This document shows, piece by piece, positions 11,341 to 26,867 of a stretch of DNA of 64,000 nt (position 1 is the stretch's first letter; each line of letters begins with the position of its first letter). The stretch lies in the NCBI RefSeq assembly GCF_020184175.1, contig NC_065533.1, forward strand, positions 51,436,351 through 51,500,350, read 5' to 3'. This DNA is from Aphis gossypii (Eukaryota; Arthropoda; Insecta; Hemiptera; Aphididae). Both the position numbers and the translations under genes were made by a program. Below the pieces are notes generated by a model. That model did no database searches, was not told where the DNA came from, and saw nothing but the letters and a program-made list of their open reading frames with translations.

Positions 11341-14300
11341 TCAATTCGAGTTTCTTATTTACTAACAATTCTATAAACTTATTATTACCAAACAAATCAT
11401 TTAAAATGCGTATAAAAACCTAAATACACTTATTTGAAAGATTGTTCGAATAACGATTTAAGTGTAATTATATTTTATGTTAGCTATTAGTTTTAATTAA
11501 TTTCATATTATATGTTGGTATATAATATATGTATATATATATATAGAGAGAGAAAGCATATTTGTAGGCTTTATTCTGTATAAGTGTATATTATTTATGT
11601 TGTTATATTTTAATTTTGGTCAACATTTTAGACTTGAGTATTTTTCTAGTTCAATAAGTTTAACAATAAGTTCAATAATGGTTATATTGTTTATAAACAA
11701 ATAACAGTTAACAGAAGGCAGGAGTTCAAATTAAGTAGGTACCTATGCACAAATGTTATAATATTCAACAAAACAGTAGGACTGTATTTATTTTTAATTG
11801 ATAATAGAGACCCGCGATCAGGTTTCAACCCTTGAGCTTTTCGAAAACTTAATCCTACCCTTAATATGTCCCTAGAACAGATTTAAAAATATTTCACGGG
11901 GAATCATGTTATACAATATGTATATGTTTATTATTAATTCACACAATTATATCAGACACAAAAATAATAACCAACAACACAATTTTACTTAACAAAAATA
12001 AAAATCAACGTGAATCAATTCAATAATATAGCGTAAGTTGCTAGATCTCTACGGCGACCGTTGATTGGTGAAAATTTCATCGATTTATTATTAATTTATT
12101 TATTAAAGTTCGCGCGTTGTATTTTTAAACCAATATCTCTGCAGAGGAAACGTTAATGAGACAAAGTATAAAAATGTTAGATGTTTTCATTTATAACGAA
12201 ATATAAAAATTAATTATTATACATTTTATATTTCAAGTGAACCTTAGTAGAACGGGAAATCGGGAAAATGCTAGGATTTCGCTTTTTTTTATTATTAATG
12301 TGAGGAGATGAACTCGAACCCAACGAGTAGTAACATTGACTTATAGTTTATAATGATCAATACTCAGTGTCACGGTCTTCTAAATTATAAATTCCATGTT
12401 ATTACCAGAACGACGTTATAATACTTGAATTATTCAAACCCGACTAATAACTTGACTTTGAATTCATAAAGTTTATTTTGTAGTCCTATAACTTTCTGTT
12501 GATGCTTTTAGGGTAATAAATCGAATAACCTTACATGTTTGGCTATTAAAATAACGATAATAATAATTTCGTAATTTTTCATATTTTATCAAAATATATT
12601 AATTGCTTTTATAGTTAGGTATAAAATTAAATCATTTTGTTTTTATATATAATATGTAAGTTTATAAATTTATCACAATATATATACATTTATTTTTAAA
12701 TAGTCTGACTGTAAGTAATGAATAAAATATCAATACGTTTAAAGATGAATATTGATATTTGAATTCTTCATTATAAGGGCATACTGCAGTTATCTTTAAA
12801 CTATAAATGCATTATGCATGTTTAAATTGCATTATAAATGTATTAGTCGTTTTTATTTTAACATATTAATACATTTATACTTATATAGGTAATATTAATA
12901 CCCCAAAACGATTTTTTTTTTACCTTCGTAGTCACACCCAAGTTATAATATATGTGTAACGTGAATACATATAATATTATTTTATATATTTCCAGTTATC
13001 ACTGACACCTTTTGAGTTCGTATGGTTATATTTGACGCTAAGGTCATACATATCATACCTACCAATAATGAAATAATATATATTCTGTTCACGAAAACAG
13101 TTTTTTTCGCTGTATAAATCTCGGGAGTTAGTTTTTTCCTTTTATATATTTTGTTGCAATTTATTTATTTATTATTATTATTATAGAATATCACCCTATA
13201 CTCGGTTGTTTGTGTTGATAAAGCCGTATATTTTTATTGCGGGCCAATGCCTCCAGTCCGCCACCTCACTGCACATACAATTAAGTAACAACTCCATCGC
13301 CTTAACTCACCCACTCACCATTACATCGTATATAATATATTTCTATTTGATAAGTCCATCGTGCAAAAAATATTAATAAAAACGTTTTCAGAACGACCAA
13401 AAATATGGTTTATAATTATTATTTACACTTAAATGTTATTACTTATTTAGCAGTTACTGGCTATCGGCGTTTATGTTTTTAACCCATCGGTTTTATTGCG
13501 AGTTTCACAAATCCAACAAATTAAATAAAAATATTATATAAAAACGTATTTCGTATACGACGGTGCATATTTTTAGGTCACATATGGTTTCTTATAAAAT
13601 AACAATAGTTTATGTCTGGGCCGTGAAATTTCTTATTCCTTTATAAATATGGTAAAAATATATTATAGTTGTTATATAAATTTCAATACAAATTTACATT
13701 TTATTCAGGAATCTTCAACTTTCGGTCTTTTTTAATAAAATCCACGATATAGGTAACTTTCTTAGTACTTAATAAAAGTGTACCATACAATATGTTTAAC
13801 TTCGAGAGTCGATTTATACGATAGATATGTACTCGTCTATGTATAATTATTGTTGATTTTCTGAAGTAAAAAACTAACATTTTAAAACCGATTAATGGAA
13901 ACTACGGTTACCTATATTTATGTTTTATATTTATCTAGTTTTGTGTTAACATCTATTTATCAATAATAGGTACATGACAATAACATATGTATTTGACGTT
14001 TATACAATTTTACAACGAGTGATGCCATCCACATGAAACTATAATAAAATAACTGAACTTTTGTTCAAAAAAGTTGAATACGAGATGTTTTAGTTAATAT
14101 ACCTCTCTCACTAAAATTTCTTTCGAGTTCGGCCTGGCCCATATCATTTGATATAATTGCGCTGGCATAAAATCGTTATCAATACAAACAATTTTCCTTT
14201 ATTGTACGTGAACTGTTCTGTTAATTTATTTCTACAGGCACAAACATATTTAAATCTCAAATTAAACTCAATTATTCTGATAATTATTCACGCTACAATA

Positions 14301-17300
14301 ACACATATTATGCTTGAAACATTTCTATCTCCGTCCTGCTTCCACACCAAAGCATCACTGTGAGTGCGCTGGACCAAAGTACCTGCCTGCTATGAACCAG
14401 ATTGAGCATCCATGCAACATTCAGCTCTATACTTTTGAAATTGTATTGAAATTGCGTCCTTCGGCTCTTGTCTAGGTAAATTCGACAACCCTTTCTCCCA
14501 AGTCCCGATAGTAAGCGATGTAGAAAGGACGAGCACTCGGGCAACATTGATGTACAAAAGGGATCTTATTTACGGTAGTAATATATAAGCCCTAAAACTA
14601 ATTTAAATACTAATGACTTGCACCCTCAATAAGAAATTTTTAATGATATTATGATGCACGTGTTACGACTGCTATAGTTATAGAAACGTATACGATTTAA
14701 TCAGTTCCAAGTTCAATATAAAATCGTATAATATATGGTTGTAATCAATTATGAAATAGTAGGTATACCTATTTATATATGATGTGTAAATGTGACGATC
14801 GAGCAACTGATTTTGTCAGTAGAATTCTCGTGTACTTTTTTAATTAAATAATTATTGACGACCATAAATATTGTGGTCAAACTCCAGAACGCAGCATGCC
14901 TAAATGAATAAACCTACCGGTTCGTAAACGCCGTGATATTACAAAATGAAAATCTTTGACGCATACTTAATTGCCTTGCCGAGTTGAGAATATAAATAAA
15001 AACTCAAACATTAAATAACGACAACGTTAAAACATCCTATTAACTTGTTAACTACGGAGAGCGATAAAATGCGCCTACAGCTGTGATAGACTTATTATAG
15101 AGTATAATATTTTCTTATTAAATGTACGCACTCTTAATACACTTACAAGACTTCTAGAAGAAAATAAATTTGTTTGAACACACAAATTAAATATCATTAA
15201 TATGCTACACCAACTATTGAATAAATAATTATACAAAATCCACTAATTTTTAAATTTTTTTTTTACCTTTTTTTTTCTTTAAGCTATTTTTGTATAATAT
15301 GTAGGATATTTATTCTTAGTCGTGTTTTACTCGGCCATTTTTATGTAGACATTTTTACTAACTACCCCCTTCATTCCGTATATCGACAAGTTTAATACCT
15401 ATACTCTGGAAAAGATTGGGAGGTTTAATTCACCCAAATATTCTACAGCGATAAACTGATAAATAATAAATAAACGTTACCCTCCAATGTCTGACATATT
15501 GAATCAGCCTATTGTATATAACGACTAACAGCACACCAAAGCATCAGTCTGCACCTGCCTACACTTGTTGGAATGTGATCGGATGCTATCCAACCAACCC
15601 CTGTCCTTTTTTCACTTATTTTTCTTGGAATTGTATACCTACCTATATGATTGTCGAAAATATGTCATAATGATAAATCGGTGAACACAAACGTCATAAA
15701 CACGCGATTGGTCAAATAAACACCTGCAAGACCCAAAGTACTGTTCAGTGTTCGTTGATGGTAAAATTCAATTTTTCTTTATCTTATCTTATGGTGATAT
15801 ATAAGTACACGTAAGGCATATGAAAAATATTTTAAATCATTTTACAGGATAATAAAATATATTCTTATATTGTATAAAATATTCATAATATACCTACTAT
15901 GTCAATTCCTGTATATTTTCTCGACTCAGTCGAATAACTAATATTAAATAAAAATAAAATACTTGTCATACGAAATATATATATATAAATATTTGAAAAA
16001 AAGTTAAAATCATTTATTTGTGTCACGAAGGATGACAAACAAAATACACCCTATTGTCTGTTATGTCGATTTGACTGTTTCGGTATTCCGTAGGTGTTAA
16101 ACCAACCCTGGGCTTGCGTTCTCACGCTCAACACATTATATTATATTGCCATTATGTCCATTCTTCACGATTTTCGTTAGTCAATAGTCACTATATATTA
16201 CAATGTTTGGTTAAAAAAAAATATATTTTTTCGCAATAATAACTTTTGGAAAACATAGTATTATATTGTGTTATATTGAGTGAATTATTGGTTTATTATA
16301 TAATATATTAATTTATTTGATAAGTAATAAATGTATATTCATTTCATGTTATAATTCATATTTATTTTTTCAATTTTAATTTATTCGTCTTTTTACGTTC
16401 TTTAATTCTAATATAATATATAATATATATATATTATCATTTAGAAAACTAATAATCCACGAGTTACCTGATATTTGTGTGGTTTCTTACTGTTATGCTA
16501 TGTTAATTTATTATGTTATATTTTATAATTGTTTAATTTATATTCATAATATCTTGAAACATCATGGTTCTTTACAGATATAACACATATGAAATATTAT
16601 ATTTTGTTATGTTACATTTTAGACTTTATAATTTTACTTAAAAACACTTTTAAGTTTAGAATTCTAATTTATTATAGATAGTTGTTATAAGTCCAGTCGT
16701 TTAATGTATTATTGTTCTCTATAATAATTTGGAAGTAATTGATTACACATTTAATTAAATACATAATATAATTAAATCAAAAACTTCATTTATGCCGTTT
16801 TTAATTTTAATTTAAACATATTATTGAATTTTATAATGTTTCTGCATTATTATATTGGTTATTTATTTCATTTTTGACTCATAATAATTTTCTGTATAAA
16901 TAAGGAATATTTTTCAATTTCATTTTAATGGAGTAGTTTTTTTTGTATTTTCATAAAAGTATTTGAAAAAGCTTGTTACAAATAATAAATGAATAGAAAT
17001 ATTTTATGCTAATTAAATTTGTAGAAACGTTTTAACAAAATATATATTATATATGTATATACCTATTAATATATTTTTGTAGAACTTACGTCATAATGGT
17101 TATAGGTAGGTACAATAAATTATAACTATACTTATTAGTATGTCCGATAATGATTATGAACATTCATAAAATAATCGCACTATAAAAAATATTCAAAGAA
17201 TTGATTTACATTTTTAATTGGTATTTTTCTTGGAATTTTTGTTTACATAATAATATTATAAATTTCGTATGAGTTCCAATTAATAATTATCAATTACTTC

Positions 17301-19150
17301 TTAAATATTATGTATAAGTAGGTAGCTAAGTCAATTAATCAATAAAAAATACAAAATGATGTTATAATGTTTTTTTGAAGATACGCTTGTGAAATATAAA
17401 ATAATTTATCGTTTTTACAAAACTATATAAAATGTGATGTAGTTTATACTCTGAGAGTCAAAGATAAAAAAAAATAAACAACTCCAAATGTCTAGACATT
17501 TTTAAAGTTAATGGAAAAATATTCATTTTTATCCAGATCTAGTTTTTGACAAAATCAATGTTGTTTTTTTATTGTAAATACAATAAAATTATTCAAAACT
17601 TAATGGCTGTAAAGAGTTGAATTGTTCTACACATTTTTATTAGTTTCTAGATATAATATATTTTTTAAATATTTTAAGTATACCTTTGTTTTATTTATAG
17701 ATATCTGACACTTTAAATTTTATTGGAGTTTTTCTATTTTTATTTGATATAAATTTTGTTTGAGAGTAAAACTATAATTAATGATTTATTAAGTGGTTGT
17801 TGATATGTACTTTTTTGTCAAAAAAATATAAAACATAATATATATCCTAATTTTTGTGAAATTAGTCAAATCCATGATGAGGGACTTAAACAAAACACAC
17901 AACACATTTTTTTAGCGCAAACTCTATACTGTAATAATATCAATTTAAAACAAAAAAAAAAACAACAAATTTTTTTAATGCTATTTAAAGCCTATGTACC
18001 CCTATTTTTCCTAAATACGTCATTGGATGTACTTCTAGATAATTAAAGCGTTGACCGTACTGATAGTTGCGGTTCACAATCGGTTCAAACATTTAAATAT
18101 TTCCGAAAAATGTTATACCTTAGTGCAATAATTATAAATTCAATTTTAGGGTCTACCTAACCGTTGTTTTCATAGTATGCATGTCGCAAACATCTGTTCA
18201 GAAGTCAGAGCATATAACGATAAAACTCTATGACTGTATTATATAATAAATACAGCTGCAGATTAACTCGATGACCTTCCTGGTGGTTAGGTTGTATCCA
18301 CGGCTAAGAATTGGTCTTTTTATACTTTCCAGCCTTCCATAAATGATTTATTGTGACCAACTCGACCATATGTAAACTCTTTATAATATCATATAGTACA
18401 TACCCACATATCTGGCAGATGTTTGTATTGTGCCTGAATGTTACTAATACATTTTTGTACAACAATGACACTATGGCCACATGGTTCAGAGTTTGAATAT
18501 TACCTAGAGTATACACTATAAACACATTTAAAAACTATATGTAGGGATATTTTTCAAAAATACTATGTAGGTACTTTTCGTCAAAATCAAAAAAAATTAA
18601 CACCGTCATAAAGTAAAAAATAAGTGTATCAAAAAAAAATTATTATTTAAAAGAATTTTATTGAGATCCATTAGTAAATTATTTCCTGTTTTGTTTGCAA
18701 GGTATAATATATGAATATTATACACTTATTCATCGATCTTCAAATTGGACAGATTTAAAATTTTTTTGGTTATCTTCAGGCTAACTCGTTAAAAATTTGT
18801 AAAAATGGGAGGTTTTTATTTGCTGTTTTAGTTAAATGTTTCTCAAGAAATCGAAAGAAATGTTATCGTGCAAAAATGTTTTTGGCATTTGAAAAATGTA
18901 ACAATTTACCTTAAGCAAATGTACCAATATCTCTCATTTATGATTTATTGTGTAGTGTATAGACGAGTGTATTACAATACAACTCATAAAAAAGGGTTTG
19001 ATAAAAGAATAAATATAATATTTATTCATAAATACATTTATAGTAATAAGTGGTGTACAATTTAATCTATTAAAATAGAATAAAATTATAATGAAAGAAA
19101 TTAGATGTTTCTAATCATATTTATTATATCTTGTATGTTGTAACATTATA
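11341..19150. other. AT-rich non-coding DNA between the two genes
   Basis: No exon of the K2P channel and no other gene recognised. Short islands of ordinary complexity near 14340-14550 and 15530-15600 share the word 'cacaccaaagcatca' and a nearby 'acctgcct', suggesting a degraded repeat. The 79-residue open frame on the minus strand at 14308-14547 has no recognisable domain. Confidence 0.45.
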
Positions 19151-19651
19151 GGGTGGCCAGATTTAAAATACAAAAATATGGGACGTTAATTATTTTTATT
19201 ATAAATAAACATTTTTGGATCACAATTTTACAAGTTATAAATATATTTTAGTATTTATTAGTATTAACTGTTAATAATTATAAATTAATATGATTTAAAT
19301 TATATTTGAAGTTGATGTTTGATCATATTCGAATAATCGAATTCGATACATACAACATAGGTACCTAGTACATATTATAAAGGTATAAAATACAAATCAA
19401 TCATCATGATAATATAGCAAAAATCATGTTATTTTGAAAATAATTATACTTTTATTGAAATTTAATACAGACAGATTAAGATTGTATTTTTAATTTTACG
19501 TAATTTTCTTTACATATTTGAATACGTATGAAAAACAACATATTTTTTAAAAAACGAGATAACTTAACGTCCCGAAAGCTTATGTCGGGACAACGGGACA
19601 GATCTTTGAAATACGGTACTTTCCCGTATAATACGGGACGTCTGGCCACCC
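19151..19651. mobile_element. ~500 bp TIR element (gggtggccaga ends)
   Basis: The left end GGGTGGCCAGA is the reverse complement of the right end TCTGGCCACCC. Near the right end are repeated 'gggac' words (cgggacaacgggacag, tacgggacg); the left end carries 'atgggacgtta'. The flanks share TGTAACA a few bases from each end, a possible TSD if the true ends lie slightly outside. The 61-residue open frame at 19476-19661 is part of the element. Confidence 0.6.
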
Positions 19652-22600
19652 CATGTAACAATGACTAACAAATTTTACAAAATTTAATAATATTACTATG
19701 CTAATATTTTTATTTTTATATTTATTTATAAAATCTTAGTTCAAAATGTTGTATCTGTTACCACCATTATCTACCTAAAATAAAATCTAATCTGCGTGGT
19801 TACAATAGGAACAATGAGAGCGATGCCCTCCGCCAATTTACTCGAATTCCCCAAAAAATTAAATTATTACATACTATTATTACATTTACTCCAAACAATA
19901 ATAAAAATATATAAATATATAAATTTTTATGTATTTATTATTGTCTAATATTTACGATGTTTTTCGAGTCATTGTATTTATTTATAGTCAGTAATTTCGA
20001 ATCGTGTTAATTAACATTATTGTTCTGGTTTTAGTTACCCACATTTACCTTATACAGATAGTTGTGTATTACAATTTATAATAATTTGAATTCAATTTAT
20101 TTAAAGTGTTTTTTTTTATGTAGGTACCAATCGTTTTTTTTTTACATTGTTGGTTGAAATATTATTTGTTTTCAATGTAAATAAATATGCGTCAAACTGC
20201 GTAGTTAAGCAATTTTATTATATTATAATTATATAAAATCATAATATAATAAATATATTATATATATTATATTATATACATAATAGGTATATAATCCCAC
20301 CCCCTTTAATAAATACCCTAGAATGCACCTGATGAAATATGAATCCATGGTTGAAATTTATGGTCAAATGACTTTAGAAGCTAAGCTACACGAATACTGT
20401 TTAAATAATAATATCTAATAATAAAATCTATTTTTTTTTCGTTACTCGTTACCTATATTGGCTATATCTAACATCATTACTTTTCATTATTTATCATATA
20501 CAGACAAGTCTAATTTTTGGTCAAATTCACTTCTTTATACCTAATGAGTTATTTAAATACTATTTTTTATTATTATTGTTATTATTATTGAATTACATCG
20601 TATATACCTACCGCTTGTTATTACAAATATTCGGTATTAATTATTATTCTTTGATCTTATTAATTTTTTATTATTTTCAACTATTTAAACACTTACCTAG
20701 TTACCTTCCATGTTTTGCTGATTGGTATTGTCCTATTTAATGTTTATGTATGTAAGGGCAATTGTAACATTTAATTGAAAGCGATCGGTGCATTTTTCTC
20801 TAAACAGTTTGGGTGATCGGTATAGAAAAGATACTTTTAAGAGCATTAATGGTACATGAAATCAATATGATTTTATACCTTTTTCTTAAATACAAAACAT
20901 TTTGACCGAATTTATAGTTACATAATCAAGTTCTATAACAATATTACCTATGTTATTCACTTATTTTACACTTTTTACTTAATATTGGTACCTATTTAAG
21001 TAAATCTGGTTTTATGTTTACAAGCATATATTTTAAGGTTTCAAAATAGAAATGTAGATACTGCTATATAAGCTATATATTTTGGTGATTATTTTACTCT
21101 GTTCATATTTTAAATAAAATAAAATATACATTTATAATAATAAACCTTTTATAATTATAAATTGTTGAATTCTGAACACTCAAAGTGTAGTATACTTATT
21201 GAAAAAGTTGGTTTTTTTAGTAAGTAGGTATCTAAAAATCGTTTTAGCTCTATCAACATGTATATATATATATATATATATTTATTTTTTTTGAATCATT
21301 GATACGCGCAAGTATTATAGTAGTATTTTAAAATTACAAATATTCAAATAATATAATTATACAATGTAAAACGTATGTTGAATAGGATCTTTGACTTACA
21401 CTATATACTCATTAAATGTTGAGGAATCCTAATAGAAACGATTAAAAATATGAGAAAATAATACTTTTCTATGTAATTCTATTTTTTATACTAATACACT
21501 ATTTATAGAACACCTACATATGCACACAGACTATACCTAGTGAAATTTCAGAAATATATTATATTGGTAAGTAGTAGATGGTAGTTGTTAATAATATATA
21601 GTCTCGTTGTTGACTAAATTGAATTTGAATGGCCTCCATACATTTTCATCAACAGAGTGGGTCCTTTAAAATTCACTTTCGATTTAAACGTTATTTGGTT
21701 CGTATAAATATTTCATGCTATAATTTTATTTGCAGAACTCTGTCAAATCAAAAACCTTTGATATTTCGAAAAAAAATCCTTTTTTCATTACGGAATTCCC
21801 TATACACACATAGTTCATATATTATCATTTATCATACATTAAACATTATTTGCCATATCTCTTATACCATAGAAATATTTTTTTGCTCTCTTAAGCTTTG
21901 AGTTTATTTTTATAAGGTAAACTATTTGACGAATTATTGGTTCAATATTACATATTTATAAATTGACTCAATCAGCAGATATTTTATTTTATTTGGCTAT
22001 AGAATTGTAAATAAAAAATATTGAGTTGTCGTTTGAAAAAAAGAAATAAAACTTTAAAACATTAAGTTTTGTCAATAAAAAAATACAACAAGTTTGTAAA
22101 CAAACTAATGTATTAAGTTAATAAAATGATTTTCCCAGGAGCAGTGAGTAGTGAGCTTAAATTTTACCAATTAGAATAAAAATATATCCAGCAATATACG
22201 GATGATAGGTACTCATGCAAGAATCTATTGGATTAAAACAATTCGTAGTTCCAAGGAAAATATAATTCTAAACGTTCAACTATTTAAAAAATATACAAAA
22301 TTAAAGCATTTCTCTGTCCTGCCTAAAAAATAAATAAAAACTATGCATTTAACTAATTTATGAATTTAATTAAACTATATTTATTCTTTATCGGGATTTA
22401 AGAATTTTACAAGTAAAATTACATATGTAAACCTTTCGATGTCTATAAATATTGGAAATATATTGTGCATTTTTTTCAATTAATAGCCAGATGTGAAGTA
22501 AATCAACAAATATTTTAGAACAATTTTTACACAAAAAACAATCTAAATTAATTATATTGAATTAAAATATTAATATATACTCCTTGAATGTAAAATAATT

Positions 22601-25600
22601 GTTGTACCTATGTGTTATAAAATAATATTTAATTTATTAACTTTAATTTTAAACTCAATAACACAAAAAAAATCTCTAAATTATATTGCATTATGTATTG
22701 CTAACGCTAAGTATCTATACTGTATTTCCCCATTGAATTTCAAGATAATTGATAATAATACAATACTCCATCGTCCCAATCGATAATATTTATATACTTT
22801 TTTCGTGAGATTAGTAAGTTATTAAAGGCACTTATGGCGGTTATTTAGTAATAATATAGATTAAACTAAATATTTAAAAATATTAAGTTCACTTTTATAA
22901 TTGATTGTGTGTAGATATATTAAGTATTTTTCAAACGCATGATGGAACTACCGTCGTTAGTTGAAAGCCTTAGGAACAGTGCTAATGGTTAAGCTTCGAA
23001 TCTTATACAAAACACATGATTTATGCGCACAATAATAAATTATTATTACGGTATATTTGCGTGGTAATAAACATTGTTTTACATTTTTACCTGTTTTAAT
23101 TAGTAAAAATTAACTCGACGACGAGACCAGTTTAAAGTCATCCGTTTTGCAATTTGAAATACAATGAGACTCACGGGACAGACGAGACACGCGTAGTATA
23201 ATATAAATATCGCTAGACCACCTAAACTGGTATCGGTAAGCTTTCACACTCACTCGTCAGTGGCATATTATATTATTTTTTGGGTAAGGCCCAGCAATTG
23301 TCTTTACCTACTAGGTATATATATTTATTACCATCACCGCTTCATGATCAAACGAATACTTATTTTTGATTGTTTTACTTTTTTTTAGTCTTTCCAGCTG
23401 AAATTATCATTTAATTATACACAAGTATCTGAATATTTTTGAATAAAAATTTAAATAGATCAACTTCATAGTAGCTAATTAAGTACAGTATTGTAATAAT
23501 TAGTTTTCATAATTCGTTGCACTCAATCGCTCTCATTCGAACTACAGCAATCGTATAAATTACAAAAATAGGAAAGATGCAAAATCAAACGATAAGTCAA
23601 TTTTCACTATTAACTCAAACTCGCTGATCTACAATATCTGACTAATCCGAAACCATTCACCGACTTTAGACGGGGCGCTGTTCGAGATACTCTGTCATTG
23701 GATATTGTACCGAAAAAATAAAAACCATTATCTGAGTACGATACATCTGATATCACATCGGTGCGTTATATTATTATAATATCATGTCGTCCTGTATATT
23801 ATAATATACACGGTAGACGTATAATAATATGACGATGATGATGATGATGACATATATTAATAATATATTACATATATTCGTTTACTGTTTACTGTGTATC
23901 GGAGCGAAATCCAATGCCAGTGACCGATCACTTAAACCCGTCGTCGGGGTGAATGAATACTTCAAAGTCCACATGGCAGGATATTAATATACCATCATGT
24001 ATATAATATACATTTTTTTTAAATATATATGTATATTATATTGTATTCGTCGTATCTATACCTACCCATCAGGGTCGTATAGTGATGGACTCTATAATAA
24101 CATATAACCGAATAATAATGCCAAACGAAATAGTAATACGGACACACGTGTCTAAATTTACAGGAAACCGAACGATGATGTATCATATTATTATTATCAG
24201 CATTGTCGTAGTGTGGTCCTCGTCCGCCGAACTTCTATCTCGTATCGCAGCCACCCGTTGGTTAGGTGCCACCCATCCATCAGTTGATTCGGATGGGACG
24301 CATCAATAATGTATACATTTTTTTTTTCCGGATATGTGACGTGACGTGCGAACTAAGACATTGATTATGTAACGCGAAACACTCTATATTACGCCATATT
24401 GTGTTTTAATTTGACTGTAATTATTATAAAACACGAGCCGTGAAAAAATATAGTTTCACTCAAACGATCATATGTAGTATAATATTCAAATGCATTATGT
24501 GTCGATTTGTATCTGGTTTGCTATTGACCGAATTAATAAATCGTTAAATTTTGAATAAAAAATAATATTCGTGAATATTATTTGCATGAAATTGTAACAA
24601 AGTGACTAAAATTTCATAGTAAACAATAAACACCATAATTATCAATCTTAGATCGATTTCGTAACTCAGCGTACACAAAACAAAAATATATTACCATTAT
24701 AAACATATCAACGTTGAAATAAAATTAAATAAACATTGTTCACCGAAATGTATAAGATCGGGTATGTATGGCTAAATCATTGTTTTGCCGTATTGTTAAA
24801 ATGTGCGGTTTAAGTAAATTGAATTGTAGAATCCGAATACCTAACGGTTTTTTGTTAATCATAAAACGACGAAACTTAAAAAAAAACAGAAATTATTCGA
24901 TTGCAAATCGAATTTTTTTTTTTTTAGATTTTTTTTTTGTTATTCTACTTTTTGATTTTTAAACATGTCTCTGCAGAGATGGTCGTTGAAAAATCAATAT
25001 TTGTTAGCAAAAATATTTCGACGAGAACTTTCAACCAGATTTCCGCTTAAATATAGAGAGACAACTTAGTGGGGATACTATTAAATCAAAATAAAGTCGA
25101 AAGCAGCGATAGTCTAATTGTCATTCATGCTGCAACAATTGTTTTCCGTAACGCGAAAAAAGCATTATTAAATATTAAAAATAAATATTATAGGATATCG
25201 ACAGCTGAACATTTTTAATAGAAAAAAATATCGGAGTGGTAGTTTCTCCCATTTTAGAATAGAGTAGTTCTAAATTCAGATAATCGATGATATTATTATC
25301 TATTTTATTTTTTATGCTCCATCATACAATATATTCTGAGGGGGATTGAATCGAGGGATCCGCATAATACATAAGTAGGTACCTACATAACACACGATTG
25401 TCAATCGAGTATATAATATCCAAATGCACAATATAAAAATAATAACTCTATTCGCAGGTGTTATGCAAATGTATTTATTAAGTATACGCTTACACGCCAT
25501 AATACAACCCATCATTGTATCAATATTTAGAGCACGTCTTGTGTATACAAATTCTAAATTCAATTACTTAATTTTTTATAAGTAATTTGATTTGATGCCT

Positions 25601-25782
25601 ACTTTAAATTTATTACGTATAAGTATTAAGTAGGTAAGCGTATAAAGTATAACTATATGAGTTCGAGACTGCACATTCTATGCATTCTGGAAGTACCCAT
25701 ACGAATATAATATGTGACACTATTAATTATAATTTATAATTAAAAATATAATTATTACATCTACGTAAATTGTTTGTTTCAG
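19652..25782. other. AT-rich non-coding DNA upstream of the K2P TM4 exon, probably an intron
   Basis: Because the TM4 exon needs upstream exons, this stretch and probably more to its left should be intron. I searched the + strand for coding of the K2P filter motifs (TIGYG, TIGFG) and found none. It contains a (TA)n tract at 21261-21281, an (ATG)n tract near 23830-23850 and a somewhat GC-richer zone at 23.64-24.35 kb with no recognised function. Confidence 0.45.
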
Positions 25783-25901
25783 AACGATCAAGCTTTGATG
25801 ACAATGCCAGGATACGTGGCGCTTAGCTTGGTATTCATTTTGTTTGGACTCGCCGTCGTTGCCGCCAGCATCAACTTGTTGGTACTGCGTTTCATGACCA
25901 T
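25783..25901 (+). CDS. TASK-type K2P potassium channel, internal exon (TM4 and X-gate)
   Basis: K2P channels are dimeric leak K+ channels of the plasma membrane that set resting potential. Read in phase 0 from AAC at 25783, the exon gives 39 codons plus two bases. It begins NDQALMTMPGYVALSLVF, continues as one strongly hydrophobic helix (TM4), and ends LLVLRFMTM. VLRFMT is the signature of the TASK subfamily (KCNK3/KCNK9 and insect relatives), where it forms the cytoplasmic X-gate below the pore. The acceptor is 'tgtttgtttcag' and the donor is AT|gtgagt. In TASK proteins the second selectivity filter lies only a few residues upstream, so the preceding exon should end near it. I found no GYG or GFG filter exon to the left in this window. 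The split ATG codon is completed at 61194 after a 35,292 bp intron. Family assignment is strong. The exact orthologue is inferred, so no symbol is given. Confidence 0.9.
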
Positions 25902-26355
25902 GTGAGTACCCATTAGTTCCTACAACCTAAGATTATTTACTGCTCCTAATTGATTGTAACTAAAGTCTCAACCTGATTTTTCGTTATGTTTGTTTAAATA
26001 ATGTCGGACAACACAAATAAAACTATACAATTGTATTATTAATATTTGTTTTGGTCTATTTGTACTAGAACGGATATTTTTGATAATTGTTCGTGTTAAA
26101 TAACGATTTTTCCTGATATATATACTATATATATATATAAAGTATTATATAGCAGCATTAGTTAAATATTATAATTGATATTTTTATATTTAAAATATAT
26201 ATTTAATTTGTTTTTAGTACAATGATTTTTCAGGATATAAGTCGTTTAGCAATATTTGTTTTTTAAATTTATTATCGAGGGAAAAGTACAATTGTTATTA
26301 GTTAATGTTATTTTATTTAACATTATGTCACTACTCACCATTTAATTAATAAATA

Positions 26356-26867
26356 TAGAGTAAGGACTTGCATGCACTAAAAAATCATCAAATATGCAGT
26401 TAAATATGCCCTCAAAATAATTAATATACTAAAATTATTATTTTTTCTTTAAATATTTAATTACAATATTTTTATATTATTTCTCTATAAGTTTAAACTA
26501 AATTTGATATCACTTTATTGTAATCTAATCTACAGATTCAATTAAGATAAAATGAATCTCTATCGTCTTTATAATAAATTATATAGAAAAAGTTAAATAT
26601 AATAATTTGTGTCTTTGATTATGAAAAATATTCATCGAAGTGTACATGATTTTTGAAAAACCCTTCATAATATGTACTACAAACTTAAAATGTGCTCTTA
26701 TAATCAAAAAAATATGTCCTTTAAACCGAAAAATGTCAAAATATGCAAAAATATGCACTAACAATTTCAAGTTATGGTCACAAACATTGTGAAATGTATT
26801 GTGTACTTACTCTACATACGAAAAAGTTAGCTATATAATATGTGAATGTATGTAAGTCCTTGCTCTA
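26356..26867. mobile_element. ~510 bp TIR element in the K2P intron
   Basis: The left end TAGAGTAAGGACTTGCAT and the inverted right end TAGAGCAAGGACTTACAT match except at two positions. The interior is AT-rich with 'atgtcctttaaa' and 'atgcaaaaatatgcac' words shared with the element at 27914-28151, so the two may be related. The TSD is not clear because the flanks are simple AT sequence. The open frame at 26579-26770 on the minus strand is incidental. Confidence 0.55.

Noticed and set aside
14308..14547. 79-residue minus-strand open frame in a higher-complexity island
   Set aside because: No recognisable family and no splice context. Shared words with 15535-15600 suggest a worn repeat instead.
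24082..24309. 75-residue + strand open frame 1.5 kb upstream of the K2P exon, considered as a missing K2P exon
   Set aside because: No K2P filter or transmembrane motif matching TM1-TM3, and no suitable phase 0 donor seen.
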